Numbered from the stretch's first letter, positions 24,784 to 35,122 are shown. The stretch: DNA of 64,000 nucleotides from Marinomonas algarum (GCF_020532605.1 NZ_JAJATW010000009.1:62001-126000), one strand, 5' to 3'. A program made the numbers and translations. Notes: generated by a model not told the origin, from the letters alone.

Positions 24784-26639
24784 CAGCTGCGTTTCCCTGC
24801 GTAGCGAAATTTAATAAATTCCTGCTGACGAGACACAATATGAAAGGCATCCCTTAAGTGGCGTTTCTCAAAAGACGAAAGGTTTTCAGGGTTCACTTGG
24901 TTATTGGGTTCTTCGCCGGCTTCAATTTGTTCTTTTTGATTGCGAATCCGCACCATGCCAATCATTTCCAGCGCTAAGGCCAGGTCTTTGGCACGGCCGT
25001 CTGGTAACAATCCTGCTTCTTCAATGTCTTCGATGCGCTCTAGGGTGTTGAGTTTATCACTGCCGCAGGCAAGGGCGTGCACACGGACAATATCAATGAT
25101 GGGGGCGATGCCGCGCTCTTTCAGGTTGAAGGTGTGCGACTGTTTGCCGCCTCCATCCAAGACAAATTGGCGGAAGAACCCCAAAGGCGGTTTACGCTGA
25201 TTGGCGTTGCGGGCCATATAGGTTAAAAAACCTGAGTGTTGTTTGACTTCTTGGCGAATGTGGCGGTTGAGTTGTTTGGCAAGCGTTTTATCGCCGTAGA
25301 TACCACGCAGATCGAAGAAAATCGACAGGTGCAACAGGGCTTCCGCTTTGGGTTTTTGTATCCAATCGCTAAAGTAACCTTTCCAGACTTTCAATGGCTG
25401 ACGCCAGCGTGTGTTGGACGCCATGATGTCGCCCGTACAAAGGTCATAACCACAGTCGTCTAGGTGCTGACATACCCAGTCAGACAGTGCTTTGAAGTAG
25501 TCACCGTGCTGTTCAGGGTCGTATTTGTCGCTTAGAATCAGCGCGTTATCTTGATCGGTTTTGATGGTTTGCTCTTCTCGGGCTTGCGATCCTAGGGCAA
25601 TAAAACAATAAGGCACCGGTGGTGGGCCAAACTTTTCTTCGGCCAGCTTGAGCAAGCGTTTTACAAAAGCCGTACCAATATGCGACATGGCATTGCCGAT
25701 CATTTGTGTATTGGCATCGGCCAGCACCAGCTGAGTGAAGGTGTGGGTCATTTTACGACTGATATTTTTCAGTCCTTCAATGCTGGTTTGTTTGTAAATA
25801 TCACTGATCAAATAGACACTGCCATGACTTTCTTTTTGAATCAGATCGCCCGTGCTGATCACCCCAATAGGACGGCCATGTTTAATAATGGGAATATGGT
25901 GAACATTACGTTCCATCATTTTCAGCACGGCTTCTGACGCGTAATCACCACTGTCCATGATAATAGGGTCATGGGTCATAATGCTGGAAATAGGGCAGTC
26001 GTAGCTGAGCCCCTGCGCCACGGCTCGGGTGCGCAGATCGCGATCCGTGACAATGCCAATCAGTTCATCGTTTTCAGTGATCAACAAACTGGAGACACGA
26101 TGTTCGGTCATGATTTGCGCCGCGGTACGAATATCAGAAGATTGATCCGTACTGATGGGTTGACGACGCAATAAGCTCACAACGGGGCAGGTCATTAAAG
26201 AGACATCTGAGCTCTGTGAATCCATGGCAATGCGCAAACGGACTTCGCGAGCCAGTTCAAAAAAGTCGGAAAAGGTATCGTTTTCTTCATAGAATTTAAG
26301 AAACCAGCGTGCAGGAATGCGGTACAGCAAGCTGTCTTCTATGGTACGCATGGCTTGTGAAGATTTTCCCCCACGCAATAACGAGAAGTAGCCAAACAGC
26401 TCCCCTTCGTTCATACGTCGAATCATTTTATTTTCTTTACTTAATACCTCAATGGCACCACTGCGAATGAAAAACAACGCGTTGTTCAAGGCGCTGGGGG
26501 CGATCACCCATTCGCCTGCTCGCACGTATTGAATTTCCACTTCTTTACTCATGTCATGCAGTTGCGGGTCGTCGGCGATGTCGTCAAAGGGCGCGTGTTG
26601 GCACAACGCATCGAGTATTTCGGTTAATTCAACGTCCAT
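24783..26639 (-). CDS. cNMP-binding/CBS/DUF294 nucleotidyltransferase-like protein
   Basis: A 618-residue cytoplasmic signalling protein. Domains in order: cyclic-nucleotide-binding fold (about 15-130, GELFGYFSLLRGGKSSQAMR), a pair of CBS domains (about 165-285, ITENDELIGIVTDRDLRTRA and IKHGRPIGVISTGDLIQKES), a DUF294 nucleotidyltransferase-like domain (about 335-470, IALGSQAREEQTIKTDQDNA, with the GS and DxDN metal-binding pattern) and a DUF294 C-terminal helical domain. It resembles PII uridylyltransferase in layout, but its target is not known. It forms a two-gene operon with the exonuclease, which suggests ligand-controlled action on a nucleotide or nucleic acid. Confidence 0.92.
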   Translation of the reverse strand: MDVELTEILDALCQHAPFDDIADDPQLHDMSKEVEIQYVRAGEWVIAPSALNNALFFIRSGAIEVLSKENKMIRRMNEGELFGYFSLLRGGKSSQAMRTIEDSLLYRIPARWFLKFYEENDTFSDFFELAREVRLRIAMDSQSSDVSLMTCPVVSLLRRQPISTDQSSDIRTAAQIMTEHRVSSLLITENDELIGIVTDRDLRTRAVAQGLSYDCPISSIMTHDPIIMDSGDYASEAVLKMMERNVHHIPIIKHGRPIGVISTGDLIQKESHGSVYLISDIYKQTSIEGLKNISRKMTHTFTQLVLADANTQMIGNAMSHIGTAFVKRLLKLAEEKFGPPPVPYCFIALGSQAREEQTIKTDQDNALILSDKYDPEQHGDYFKALSDWVCQHLDDCGYDLCTGDIMASNTRWRQPLKVWKGYFSDWIQKPKAEALLHLSIFFDLRGIYGDKTLAKQLNRHIRQEVKQHSGFLTYMARNANQRKPPLGFFRQFVLDGGGKQSHTFNLKERGIAPIIDIVRVHALACGSDKLNTLERIEDIEEAGLLPDGRAKDLALALEMIGMVRIRNQKEQIEAGEEPNNQVNPENLSSFEKRHLRDAFHIVSRQQEFIKFRYAGKRS

Positions 26640-26672
26640 CGTGGTTACTACCTATGAGTTGGGTGATCAGTG

Positions 26673-27236
26673 TTAGAAAAAAGGCGTGACCATGGTCACG
26701 ATGCCAATGATAAGAAACAGTGCGCAGGCCAGCTGCCTTGTACGATTGGCATCGATCTTATTCATCAACCAATGCCCTGCGAAAACCACTGGCACATTTG
26801 CGAGCATCATGCCTAACGTGGAGCCTATCAAGACCAGCCAAACACCGCCATAGTGCGCACCCAATAAGACGGTAGCGATTTGTGTTTTGTCGCCAATTTC
26901 GGCAAGGAAAAAGAGCAGGAAAGACGCCCCAAAGGCACCGTATTTCAGCATCTTGCTGTCATCGCTGTTGTCTTTATCGGGAATTAATAACCATAGACCG
27001 ACAGCAATAAAGCTCAGTCCAACGACCCAGTTTAAAGCGCTGTCAGGGATCCAATGTGACAGTTCGACCCCTAGCCAAGCGGATACGCCATGGTTGAATA
27101 GGGTCGCCAATAAAATGCCCATAACGATGGCCATTTTCGAGGTAAAACGCGTCGCGAGGAATAGGGCTAAGAGTTGGGTTTTGTCGCCCATTTCCGCTAA
27201 AGCCACAGTAAAGACGGAGGTGAAAAAGGTGTCCAT
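26673..27236 (-). CDS. TMEM165/GDT1-family manganese exporter
   Basis: A 187-residue membrane protein with the two family signatures ALAEMGDKTQLLAL and FLAEIGDKTQIATV, each in a repeat of three helices. These acidic motifs carry divalent cations. Bacterial members export Mn2+. The start MDTFFTSVF is conserved; the longer frame runs into the leader. No good ribosome site sits close to it (an AGGA lies 15 bases upstream), which may mean that the leader controls translation. The 200-base upstream leader looks like a yybP-ykoY manganese riboswitch, in line with the transport role. Confidence 0.92.
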   Translation of the reverse strand: MDTFFTSVFTVALAEMGDKTQLLALFLATRFTSKMAIVMGILLATLFNHGVSAWLGVELSHWIPDSALNWVVGLSFIAVGLWLLIPDKDNSDDSKMLKYGAFGASFLLFFLAEIGDKTQIATVLLGAHYGGVWLVLIGSTLGMMLANVPVVFAGHWLMNKIDANRTRQLACALFLIIGIVTMVTPFF

Positions 27237-27334
27237 TTCAATGTGTATCCTAGGTGGGCGATCAAACAAAAGACAACAACTCGGGCCCACCTGGCCAAGT
27301 GTGTGTCTTAAGTCTCATCAATCCTACGACTTGT

Positions 27335-27460
27335 GCCGTGTTAGGACTTCTTTGCCACGAGCATGAGGCTCAATGATGTTGACAAAGAATCTTTGCGTTT
27401 TCTGTCTGCGTTACGCTAACAATACGACAAAGAAGATTACTCCCCCAAGAGAGCGATGAT
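27335..27460 (-). promoter_or_regulatory. yybP-ykoY-like manganese riboswitch
   Basis: On the minus strand the leader of the GDT1 gene contains GGGGGAGTAATC (around 27447-27436) and, 55 bases later, TTTGTCAACATCATTGAG (around 27385-27368). These match, by memory, the two conserved loops of the Mn2+-sensing yybP-ykoY RNA (GGGGAGUAG and the downstream ACAU-containing loop). A further stem, AGGTGGGC with GCCCACCT, lies just before the coding start and could act as the expression platform. Boundaries are approximate. Confidence 0.65.
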
Positions 27461-27480
27461 AATAGGGTATTTCCCTAAAG

Positions 27481-27518
27481 AAAACAACGCGAGGAACCGA
27501 GGTTGCTCGCGTTGTTTT
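27481..27518. terminator. BCCT gene terminator (bidirectional)
   Basis: AAAACAACGCGAG (27481-27493) and CTCGCGTTGTTTT (27506-27518) form a perfect 13-bp stem with a 12-base loop. It lies 71 bases after the transporter stop on the minus strand. Confidence 0.92.
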
Positions 27519-27588
27519 GTGTGCTTCTTTCTCCATTGCTGGTGAGAAGCAGGATGTCAGCCTTACTTTTTAAGGCGTGAATCAGCGA

Positions 27589-29172
27589 CTATTTGTATAA
27601 ATGCATGTCGCTCTTCAGACCCTTCCATAAGCTCACACACATAATAAGCATGAGGACAGTAAACGGCAGACCAATCGTAATGGCCGCGGCCTGGATCGCA
27701 CTAAGGGCTTCAGAGCCACCCCCAACAAGCAATGCAATCGCGATAACCCCTTCCAAAACGGCCCAGAAAACGCGCTGAATCATGGGCGCATCGGTTTTAC
27801 CACCGGCGGTAATACCGTCGATAACCAAAGAGCCTGAGTCGGATGAGGTAACAAAGAATACCAAGACCAACACAATGCCGATAAAGGAAATAACAGACGT
27901 CATGGGAAGGTTTTCAAACATTTGGAACATAGCCAAAGACGAATCTGTGATGCCATTTGCCAATACGCCAATGCCGTTTGCAGACTGATCAAGGGCAGAA
28001 CCCCCAAAGATCGACATCCAAACCAAAGACACAGCGGTGGGTACTAACAGAACCGCGATAACGAATTCACGTACTGAACGGCCACGAGAAACGCGCGCGA
28101 TAAACATACCAACGAATGGCGACCAAGAAATCCACCACGCCCAATAGAACACAGTCCAGCCATGGAAGAAGGTTTCATCTTCACGACCAATCCAGTTACT
28201 GAGAGGAATAATGTTATCAACGTAATTGAATAGGTAAGAGCCCATCGCAGAGAAAATAGCGCCTGTGCTGCCCACAATCACAATAAAGATGGCGAGCACG
28301 GCAGCGATTAACATGTTGACGTTAGACAGCAGTTTTACGCCGCCTTCTAGGCCACGTGCTACTGAGATAATTGCCACACCGGTAACACCACAAATGACAA
28401 GGATTTGTGTGGTTAGAGTATTGGGCACATCAAACAAGAAATGCAGGCCACTGCTGGCTTGCAGTGCACCAAAGCCTAAAGACGTGGCCAAACCAAAAAT
28501 GGTGGCAATAACCGAAATCACATCAATAATATGACCGATAGCGCCCCATACTTTCTCACCAAACAATGGGTAAAAAGCCGAACGAATCGTTAGAGGAAGC
28601 CCTTTATTGTAGGCAAAAAATGCCAAAGACAAACCGACAACCGCATAAATTGCCCAAGGATGCAGCCCCCAGTGGAACATGGTGGCGCCCATGGCCAACT
28701 CTCTCGCCTCGGGAGTGTTTGGTGCGACATCAAATGGGGTGCCGTACCAGCCAGTATAATAGGCAACGGGCTCTGCAACACTCCAGAACATCAAGCCGAT
28801 GCCCATGCCAGCGGCAAACAGCATAGAGAACCACGTGATGGTTGAATGATCCGCTTTGGCGTCTATGCCACCGAGGCGTATTTTACCAAAAGGCATCACA
28901 ATCAAGAGTAGGCAGAATAGAACAAAAATATTACCAGAAACGACAAACAACCAATCAAAGTTACTGATTGACCAATTCTTGGCGCCAGCCAATACACTAC
29001 TGGCGTCGGTAGGAAAGAGAATGCTGCCAACGATAAAAGCAAAAATAATGATGGCACTGGTGGTAAACACCGGGTTTAGTACATCAAGGCCAAGAAACTG
29101 AATGTTATCCTGCCCCACTTTATAAGAGGTGTTGTATTCGGACCGACCCTTGTCGGGCACTTTATGACTCAT
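27589..29172 (-). CDS. BCCT-family betaine/choline/carnitine-type transporter
   Basis: A 527-residue transporter with 12 predicted membrane helices. The family signature GMGIGLMFWSVAEPVAYYTG lies in helix 3, and the substrate-binding tryptophan segment FYWAWWISWSPFVGMFIARV is complete. The N terminus is a 30-residue cytoplasmic tail and the C terminus is short (LKSDMHLYK), lacking the long osmosensory tail of BetP. It is Na+ or H+ coupled and takes up glycine betaine, choline or related solutes such as DMSP; the substrate cannot be told from the sequence. It is a single-gene unit between strong terminators. Confidence 0.93.
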   Translation of the reverse strand: MSHKVPDKGRSEYNTSYKVGQDNIQFLGLDVLNPVFTTSAIIIFAFIVGSILFPTDASSVLAGAKNWSISNFDWLFVVSGNIFVLFCLLLIVMPFGKIRLGGIDAKADHSTITWFSMLFAAGMGIGLMFWSVAEPVAYYTGWYGTPFDVAPNTPEARELAMGATMFHWGLHPWAIYAVVGLSLAFFAYNKGLPLTIRSAFYPLFGEKVWGAIGHIIDVISVIATIFGLATSLGFGALQASSGLHFLFDVPNTLTTQILVICGVTGVAIISVARGLEGGVKLLSNVNMLIAAVLAIFIVIVGSTGAIFSAMGSYLFNYVDNIIPLSNWIGREDETFFHGWTVFYWAWWISWSPFVGMFIARVSRGRSVREFVIAVLLVPTAVSLVWMSIFGGSALDQSANGIGVLANGITDSSLAMFQMFENLPMTSVISFIGIVLVLVFFVTSSDSGSLVIDGITAGGKTDAPMIQRVFWAVLEGVIAIALLVGGGSEALSAIQAAAITIGLPFTVLMLIMCVSLWKGLKSDMHLYK

Positions 29173-29491
29173 GAATTTCTCCTGAATGGACGCAAAGCAT
29201 TTCAGTATTCTGGTAACGGCGTCTTTTGTTCCTTCTCATCACTTATTCCTATTCTGTCCCGGTTAGATTAAAAAACCATGACAGTGCGGGTGGTTACCCG
29301 TATGAGAATAAAAACGAGGGTATTGTTATAGAGTAGTAAACGACGTCGTTCGGAGTAGCCTGTTGAATTGCTTATCAAATTGTGGGTTTTAAATAACAAA
29401 AAAAGCCATCTTGGGATGGCTTTTTTTGTTATTAGCAATGTCAAGGGTACATCAATTTAGTTAGATGTCAAATTACAGTCAATAATTTGAC
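29173..29491. other. Intergenic region between BCCT gene and hemW
   Basis: 319 bases. It contains the hemW terminator (29395-29430) and the promoter region of the transporter gene, including a small hairpin, CGGGT-GGTT-ACCCG, near 29287-29300. I see no reading frame or RNA gene. Confidence 0.6.
29395..29430. terminator. hemW operon terminator (bidirectional)
   Basis: A perfect 16-bp stem (29395-29410 with 29415-29430) and a 4-base loop, with A and T runs at its ends. It lies 62 bases after the hemW stop. Confidence 0.95.
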
Positions 29492-30664
29492 TCATTCTGA
29501 TAAGAACAATTCAAGCAACTCATTAAGAAACAACTTGCCTTTTTCTGTGGTTTTTACGCGTTTTTGCTGCCATTCATACGCGTCTAAAAGGCCACGTTTT
29601 AGGGCTATTTCACCCGCGTTAAGCAGGTCTTGCGGTACTTCTTGATAAGTAAAGCGTTCGTAATCGGCTAATTCGAAGGTTTCAAATAGGCGTAGACGGT
29701 TCATCATAAATTCTAATGGCAAGTCTTCTTGCGCGATGGCGTCCTTAATGATGAGGGCTTCGGGTAAGTTATGTAAGTAGTGATTGGGGTGTCGTGTCTT
29801 TCGTGTTCGAAAGATCTGTCCATCGGCTAAGGTTATTTTACCATGAGCGCCGGCGCCGATACCAAGATAGTCCCCAAAGCGCCAATAGTTCAGATTATGT
29901 GCCGCACGTTTGCCGACTTTTGCGTTCGCCGATACTTCGTATTGGTCATAACCATAATGAGTTAAGCGCGCCTGACCGGCGTCTTGGATTTCCCAAAGGG
30001 TATTGTCTTCTGGTAAAGCGGGAGGGCGACGATAAAACTCGGTATTTGGCTCTATAGTGAGTTGATACCAAGATAGATGCTCTGGGTTTAAATCGATTGC
30101 CAGTTGCAGGTCTTCCATTGCCATAGCACGGCTTTGCTCGGGTAAGCCATGCATCAAATCGAGGTTGATATTGTCAAAGCCTGCGGCTCTGGACTTATCC
30201 ACAGCATGAATGGCTTCGTCACGGTTGTGGATTCTTCCTAGGGTTTTCAACAGGTTTGGCTGAAAACTTTGAATGCCAATGGATAAACGATTGATGCCCG
30301 CTTGACGAAAGTGACGAAATTTTTCTTGTTCAAACGTGCCCGGGTTGGCCTCCATGGTGATTTCAGCATTATCCACCCAAGTCAGCTTGTCACGCAGTGC
30401 GTCCATTAACTGATAGTAGAAGTCTTCACTCATTAGGCTGGGCGTTCCACCACCGATAAACGCGGTTTGGATAGGTCGACCTGCTACGTAAGCAAGGTCC
30501 ACGTCTAAGTCGGCCAGCAACTGAGCAAGGTACGCGGCTTCAGGCAGTTTGCCATCGTGTTCAAAGCGATCCGCTTGGTGTGAATTGAAATCGCAATAGG
30601 GGCACTTTCGTACGCACCAAGGTAAGTGAATATACAGGCTCAGCGGTGGTAACAAGGTACTCAC
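29492..30664 (-). CDS. hemW: Radical SAM heme chaperone HemW
   Basis: A 390-residue HemW protein. The radical SAM cluster motif CxxxCxxC is C17, C21 and C24 in WCVRKCPYCDFNSH, with the extra fourth Cys pattern of oxygen-independent coproporphyrinogen oxidase missing, as in HemW. GGGTPSLMS and ITMEANPGTF, together with LSIGIQSFQ, bind SAM and substrate. The C-terminal helical domain ends LNELLELFLSE. It inserts heme into respiratory enzymes. Its start overlaps the rdgB stop by 4 bases, giving the order metX-metW-rdgB-hemW, the standard gammaproteobacterial cluster. Confidence 0.95.
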   Translation of the reverse strand: MSTLLPPLSLYIHLPWCVRKCPYCDFNSHQADRFEHDGKLPEAAYLAQLLADLDVDLAYVAGRPIQTAFIGGGTPSLMSEDFYYQLMDALRDKLTWVDNAEITMEANPGTFEQEKFRHFRQAGINRLSIGIQSFQPNLLKTLGRIHNRDEAIHAVDKSRAAGFDNINLDLMHGLPEQSRAMAMEDLQLAIDLNPEHLSWYQLTIEPNTEFYRRPPALPEDNTLWEIQDAGQARLTHYGYDQYEVSANAKVGKRAAHNLNYWRFGDYLGIGAGAHGKITLADGQIFRTRKTRHPNHYLHNLPEALIIKDAIAQEDLPLEFMMNRLRLFETFELADYERFTYQEVPQDLLNAGEIALKRGLLDAYEWQQKRVKTTEKGKLFLNELLELFLSE

Positions 30665-31278
30665 AGGCGTTGACCTTGCTCTTTTTCAGCTTGGAACGAG
30701 GCGAGCAACTGCTGTAAGGCTTGAGCACGGTGGCTGATTTTGTTTTTAATGTTTTTGGCGAGACTCGCGGCACTACAACCTTGCTCTGGCACATAGAAAA
30801 TAGGGTCGTAGCCAAAACCTTCTTGCCCTTCATGGGCAGTGAGAATACGACCTTCCCATACACCATGGAAGACTTTGGGTGTTGGGTCGTTTTGATGACG
30901 CATGTAGGCTAAGACGCAGTGGAAGCGTGCCGTACGCTGTGATTCTGGTACACCGTCTAGTTTTTCCAAAAGCAACGCATTGTTGGCGTCGCTATTGCCG
31001 TGTTCTCCGGCGAAGCGGGCGGAATAAATACCGGGAGCGCCATTAAGATAATCCACCTCAATACCAGAATCATCAGCCAGTGCCGGTAGACCTGTATGAG
31101 CACAGGCATGGCGAGCTTTTAAAATCGCATTTTCAATAAAGCTTAAGCCGGTTTCTTCTGCCTCTTCAAAATCAAACTCGTTCTGCGGTTTGACTTCGAT
31201 GCCTACGTCGGCCAGTAACGCATTGAATTCTTTAATCTTGCCAGCATTGTTGCTGGCTAAAACGAGAGTGTGGCTCAT
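30661..31278 (-). CDS. rdgB: XTP/dITP diphosphatase
   Basis: A 205-residue Ham1-family house-cleaning pyrophosphatase: LVLASNNAGKIKEF, LPALADDSGIEVDYLNGAPG, YSARFAGEHGN and GEGQEGFGYDPIFYVPEQGC-type segment (here EGQEGFGYDPIFYVPEQGCS). It hydrolyses dITP and XTP to keep deaminated purines out of DNA. Length and motifs are standard. It is followed by hemW with a 4-base overlap and preceded by metW 38 bases away. Confidence 0.96.
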   Translation of the reverse strand: MSHTLVLASNNAGKIKEFNALLADVGIEVKPQNEFDFEEAEETGLSFIENAILKARHACAHTGLPALADDSGIEVDYLNGAPGIYSARFAGEHGNSDANNALLLEKLDGVPESQRTARFHCVLAYMRHQNDPTPKVFHGVWEGRILTAHEGQEGFGYDPIFYVPEQGCSAASLAKNIKNKISHRAQALQQLLASFQAEKEQGQRL

Positions 31279-31316
31279 GGTATTGTCCTGAATTGTGTGG
31301 TGCCGTTGGGCGTCAG

Positions 31317-31907
31317 TTAACGACTAATATGAAAAATGGCGGTTTCGCTGAATAGGTTGGGCATAGAGCGAATCCACCAGTGGTCTTTTAACTGCCCATC
31401 CACCGCCGCCCAGCGCAAAATTTTGATGTCTTTTTCACGACACAGACGTTCAAAGTCTTGGAAGGTGAAAAAGTGAATGTTGGGTGTGTCGTACCAGTTG
31501 TATGGTAAAAATTCTGACACGGGCATGCGCCCTTTTAACGCCAAATGCATGCGACTACGCCAGTGCCCAAAATTGGGGAACGTAATGATGCATTCTTTGC
31601 CGATACGGAGCATTTCATCAATCAACAGGTCTGGACGACGAAACTGCTGTAGGGCATGGGTCATCAGCACTAGGTCAAAGCTTTGGTCATCAAAGTTGTG
31701 CAAGCCTTCATCGATGTTTTGTTCTAGTACCGGAATCCCTTTCGCAATACAGGTATTGAGGTCGTCGTGACCAATTTCTAAGCCATAGCCTTTTACCTGT
31801 TTGTTTTGAATTAGGTGATGAAGCAGTTCTCCAGGGCCACAGGCCAAATCCAGCACTCGAATATTGGGTTTGACCCATTCATCGATCATTTCTAAATCAG
31901 AGCGCAT
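31317..31907 (-). CDS. metW: Methionine biosynthesis protein MetW
   Basis: A 196-residue class I methyltransferase-fold protein: [29 protein letters not shown] (SAM-binding motif I), [37 protein letters not shown] and [20 protein letters not shown]. It works with MetX in the succinyl/acetyl-homoserine step, probably as a partner of MetX, though its exact chemistry is not settled. Its start lies 11 bases inside the metX end, so the two are translationally coupled. Confidence 0.95.
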   Translation of the reverse strand: MRSDLEMIDEWVKPNIRVLDLACGPGELLHHLIQNKQVKGYGLEIGHDDLNTCIAKGIPVLEQNIDEGLHNFDDQSFDLVLMTHALQQFRRPDLLIDEMLRIGKECIITFPNFGHWRSRMHLALKGRMPVSEFLPYNWYDTPNIHFFTFQDFERLCREKDIKILRWAAVDGQLKDHWWIRSMPNLFSETAIFHISR

Positions 31908-33060
31908 CGGTTTTCTCCGTCAGGTGGCTGGCAACACGGGTTAAAAAAGTACTTAGCACGGCCATATAGCGTGGAATTGGAAACAAAAAGGCATCGTGAC
32001 CTTCGGTGGCTTCGATCTTAGCGTAAGCAACCGACTTTCCAGCTTTGACCAAGGCGTCGACAATCTCTTCGCTGCGCTCAGGGGAAAAGCGCCAGTCCGT
32101 GGTAAAGGAGACCAGTAGAAACTCACATTCTGCTTTGCTAAGCGCGGCCGCCAGATCCCCATCGGTATGCGCTGCAGGATCAAAATAATCCAATGCCTTG
32201 GTCATCAGCATATAGGTGTTGGCATCAAAACGTTTGGTGAACGCTTTTCCCTGATAGCGCAGGTAGCTTTCCACCTCAAACTCAATATCGTAATTATACT
32301 GATAGGTGTCATGTCGCATTTGGCGACCAAATTTTGCGCCCATGGCATCATCGGATAAATACGTAATATGACCGAGCATGCGTGCCAACCCAAGTCCATT
32401 GGTGGGTATCGAGTCGTTTTGCAAATAGTGGCCATCACAAAACTCTGGGTCACGTCGAATGGACTGACGGGCCACTTCGTTAAAGGCAATGTTCTGCGTT
32501 GACAGCTTAGGAGCAGAAGCAATAATCACGGCCGCTTTGAGGCGAGTGGGGAAGCGCGTACTCCAGTCTAGAACCTGCATACCGCCTAGACTGCCCCCAA
32601 CAATGGCGGCAAAGGTTTGAATGCCCAGCTTATCCGCTAAACGTGCCTGACTTTCGACCCAGTCTTCAACGGTAACAAGAGGAAAATCAGCTTCCCAGCG
32701 CTGGCCAGTGTCTGGATTAACGGTCGTTGGGCCTGTTGAGCCGGAGCAGCCGCCTAAGTTGTTTAAAGACACAACAAAAAAGATATTGGTATCAATGGCT
32801 TTACCGGGACCAATGGCGGAGTCCCACCACCCTGGTTTTCTATCTGACATGGCGTGATAACCCGCAGCATGGTGATCACCGCTGAGAGCATGACAGATAA
32901 GAATGGCATTAGAAGCGATGCTATTGAGCGTGCCATAGGTTTCGTAGGTAAGCTGATATGAGGACAGTGTTTGTCCGCAGGAAAGCGCTAACGGTGTATC
33001 GAATTGCGTCACCTGTGGCGTCACAATTCCTACAGAGTCGGCTGGAATGACGTCCGGCAT
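31897..33060 (-). CDS. metX: Homoserine O-acyltransferase MetX
   Basis: A 387-residue alpha/beta-hydrolase-fold transferase that acylates homoserine at the start of methionine synthesis. The nucleophile is S157 in [12 protein letters not shown], with the oxyanion and substrate segments [31 protein letters not shown] and [12 protein letters not shown], and the C-terminal His in EGHDAFL. Whether succinyl-CoA or acetyl-CoA is used cannot be told by eye; gammaproteobacterial MetX proteins with MetW often use succinyl-CoA. A perfect hairpin lies in its leader at 33129-33165. Confidence 0.95.
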   Translation of the reverse strand: MPDVIPADSVGIVTPQVTQFDTPLALSCGQTLSSYQLTYETYGTLNSIASNAILICHALSGDHHAAGYHAMSDRKPGWWDSAIGPGKAIDTNIFFVVSLNNLGGCSGSTGPTTVNPDTGQRWEADFPLVTVEDWVESQARLADKLGIQTFAAIVGGSLGGMQVLDWSTRFPTRLKAAVIIASAPKLSTQNIAFNEVARQSIRRDPEFCDGHYLQNDSIPTNGLGLARMLGHITYLSDDAMGAKFGRQMRHDTYQYNYDIEFEVESYLRYQGKAFTKRFDANTYMLMTKALDYFDPAAHTDGDLAAALSKAECEFLLVSFTTDWRFSPERSEEIVDALVKAGKSVAYAKIEATEGHDAFLFPIPRYMAVLSTFLTRVASHLTEKTDAL

Positions 33061-33128
33061 AGAGTTTTATTGTCCTAATGAAATGCTCGAATTCCCAAAA
33101 AGAACAGTGGGAAAATCCATCGATGAAT

Positions 33129-33165
33129 GATGCCATACAGTCTAGCGCCTGCACTGTATGGCATC
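33129..33165. repeat. Perfect 12-bp inverted repeat upstream of metX
   Basis: GATGCCATACAG (33129-33140) and CTGTATGGCATC (33154-33165) are exact complements with a 13-base loop. No T run follows on either strand. It lies 69 bases upstream of metX and 65 bases downstream of the chemoreceptor gene, so it may be a leader hairpin of metX or a factor-dependent end of the chemoreceptor transcript. Confidence 0.7.
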
Positions 33166-33229
33166 AAGCAGTTGATCACCCCCACCATGGATTTCAGTGT
33201 ATTGCCTTTGCTTTTATTGACAGGAACCG

Positions 33230-35122
33230 TTAAGCCTCTCTGAGTGTAAATACCTGAGTTTTCGTGGCGAGCTGGGTTGAAAGCTGCTGAATTTGTTGGG
33301 TCTTGTCGGCTAAGACATCAATGGATTGAGTGTCCTGATTAAGCTGACGAGCGATTTCGACCATTTCCGTACTCATTTGCACGGCGGTACTGGCGACGTC
33401 TTGAATGGCACTGGCCATTGTGTCGGTAGACTGCGATCCTGTCATGGCAAAATGTTCAATATCACGAATGGCTTCTTCGGCTTTTTGGCCATTAGTGCTG
33501 ATGGTTTTCAGATTTTCTTGGCCATTTTCCATGGTGCTGATGGCGGTTTGGGTAGAGGATTGAATGGTGTTGACGATGTCCGTGATTTTGGCGGTGGCAT
33601 CAACGGTTTTTTCTGCCAACGCTCGTACTTCATCGGCGACGACAGAGAAACCACGACCGGCTTCCCCTGCGCGCGCGGCTTCAATCGCCGCGTTGAGCGC
33701 CAGTAAGTTCGTTTGACTGGCGAGGTCGTTGATCATGGCAATCACATTATCGATATTTTTTGATAAGCGTCCCAACTCATCCAGTTGTTGGCTGGTGGTA
33801 TGCACAATGCTTAGGGTGTTGTTGATGCTGCTGATCACAGTGCTAATAATGTCTGCACCAGATTTTGCGGATAAATACGTATCACTGGACTGCGCGCGAA
33901 TGCTGTCGGTGGTAGAAGACAATTCGGTTAAGCGGCTGGAAATGTCATCGGTGGCCTTGGCAAGCGAATGGGTACGTTCGTTGACTAGGTGGTTGCTGCT
34001 GGAAATGCGTCCGATGGTATTGTTTAAATCGGTCGACATGGTATCCACGCTGCTCGTCGTTGAGACGACATCCTTCAGTACGTCGCCTAGTCCCATTGTC
34101 ATTTCATTGAGTGACTGGCTGAGTTGGTCAAACTCGTCATTACGTTTGCTATTGACGGTCGCCTGTGAAGACATGTCACCTTGTTTGACCTTCTCAAGAT
34201 CATGAATAATGTTACGTAACGTGGTGTTAACACTGCGGCCAATAGCGAGCATTAACAGCGTAGCAATAAGAATAACGGCAATGCTGACGGACAATAAAGT
34301 GACACTGGCTTGGTTGGAGCGCTTTTCGGCCAGTGCTTCTGCGTCGATGAGTTTTCCTTCCATCAGTTGTTTAGAGGTAATTTGACTGAGTGTGAACTGC
34401 ATTTTTTGTGAGTTATAAGTGTTTTCAATAATACCTAGCTTAACGTATTCCTCCCCATAGGCGATGAGGGCATCTCGGTATGCGTAGGCTTTGACACCAT
34501 GGGTGTCTTGAAAACCAAAGTTGTCAATACGGGTCTCAAAACGAGAAAAACTGTTGTTAAATTCTTCTAAGTTGGCCTCTGATGGATCAGATAAATAGCT
34601 GGCTTCCGCTTTGCGAACATTCGTAAATTCGCGTTTTAGAAGGCTGAGTTTGCGCACGTCATTGCTCAGCTCCGCTCCCATCATATCAATACTGCCGCGC
34701 AGTCCTGAAGTGGAGTCAAAACCTATGAGGTGACGTTCCTTGATCAGCGCCATTAACGCTTGGCTGTAGAGCGTGATGGAGTCTAGATTGTTTGTTAAGG
34801 CGTCTTTTAATGCTTTGCTTTCGGCTCGGTTGATGTTTTTGGTGAGCATTTCTGCGTTGATGTCGATTTGCTGGTAAGCACTTTTTACATAATCGTGGTA
34901 ATTATCAGCGGTAATGGAGCGCAGTTTGTCAGCAATTTCGAGCATGCTAATACTGAGCTGATCATTGGATGTTTGAATTTTAGACAGTTTCTTCAGTTCA
35001 TCGTTGGCGCTTTGTTGAGAAGACAATCCATTCATCGCCACAAAAGTGACTATGATGAAGCCAATAACAGCGGTTACCAGTAAAGAGAGGAGTTTGGTTT
35101 TAAACGTCAGATTTGCCAGCAT
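33230..35122 (-). CDS. Methyl-accepting chemotaxis protein
   Basis: A 630-residue chemoreceptor. A membrane helix at about 10-30 is followed by a helical periplasmic sensor of about 240 residues, a size that fits a helical bimodular (HBM-like) fold. The second membrane helix ([20 protein letters not shown]) is next, then a HAMP domain ([20 protein letters not shown]) and the signalling coiled coil with the conserved tip [20 protein letters not shown], followed by [20 protein letters not shown] and [10 protein letters not shown]. There is no C-terminal pentapeptide for CheR/CheB. The ligand is unknown. It is monocistronic. Confidence 0.94.
   Translation of the reverse strand: MLANLTFKTKLLSLLVTAVIGFIIVTFVAMNGLSSQQSANDELKKLSKIQTSNDQLSISMLEIADKLRSITADNYHDYVKSAYQQIDINAEMLTKNINRAESKALKDALTNNLDSITLYSQALMALIKERHLIGFDSTSGLRGSIDMMGAELSNDVRKLSLLKREFTNVRKAEASYLSDPSEANLEEFNNSFSRFETRIDNFGFQDTHGVKAYAYRDALIAYGEEYVKLGIIENTYNSQKMQFTLSQITSKQLMEGKLIDAEALAEKRSNQASVTLLSVSIAVILIATLLMLAIGRSVNTTLRNIIHDLEKVKQGDMSSQATVNSKRNDEFDQLSQSLNEMTMGLGDVLKDVVSTTSSVDTMSTDLNNTIGRISSSNHLVNERTHSLAKATDDISSRLTELSSTTDSIRAQSSDTYLSAKSGADIISTVISSINNTLSIVHTTSQQLDELGRLSKNIDNVIAMINDLASQTNLLALNAAIEAARAGEAGRGFSVVADEVRALAEKTVDATAKITDIVNTIQSSTQTAISTMENGQENLKTISTNGQKAEEAIRDIEHFAMTGSQSTDTMASAIQDVASTAVQMSTEMVEIARQLNQDTQSIDVLADKTQQIQQLSTQLATKTQVFTLREA

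Noticed and set aside
26887-27366. 159-codon plus-strand frame opposite the GDT1 gene
   Set aside because: Shadow of the exporter and its leader.
33729-34205. 158-codon plus-strand frame inside the chemoreceptor
   Set aside because: Opposite strand of a clear coding gene; hydrophobic Leu/Ser-rich shadow.
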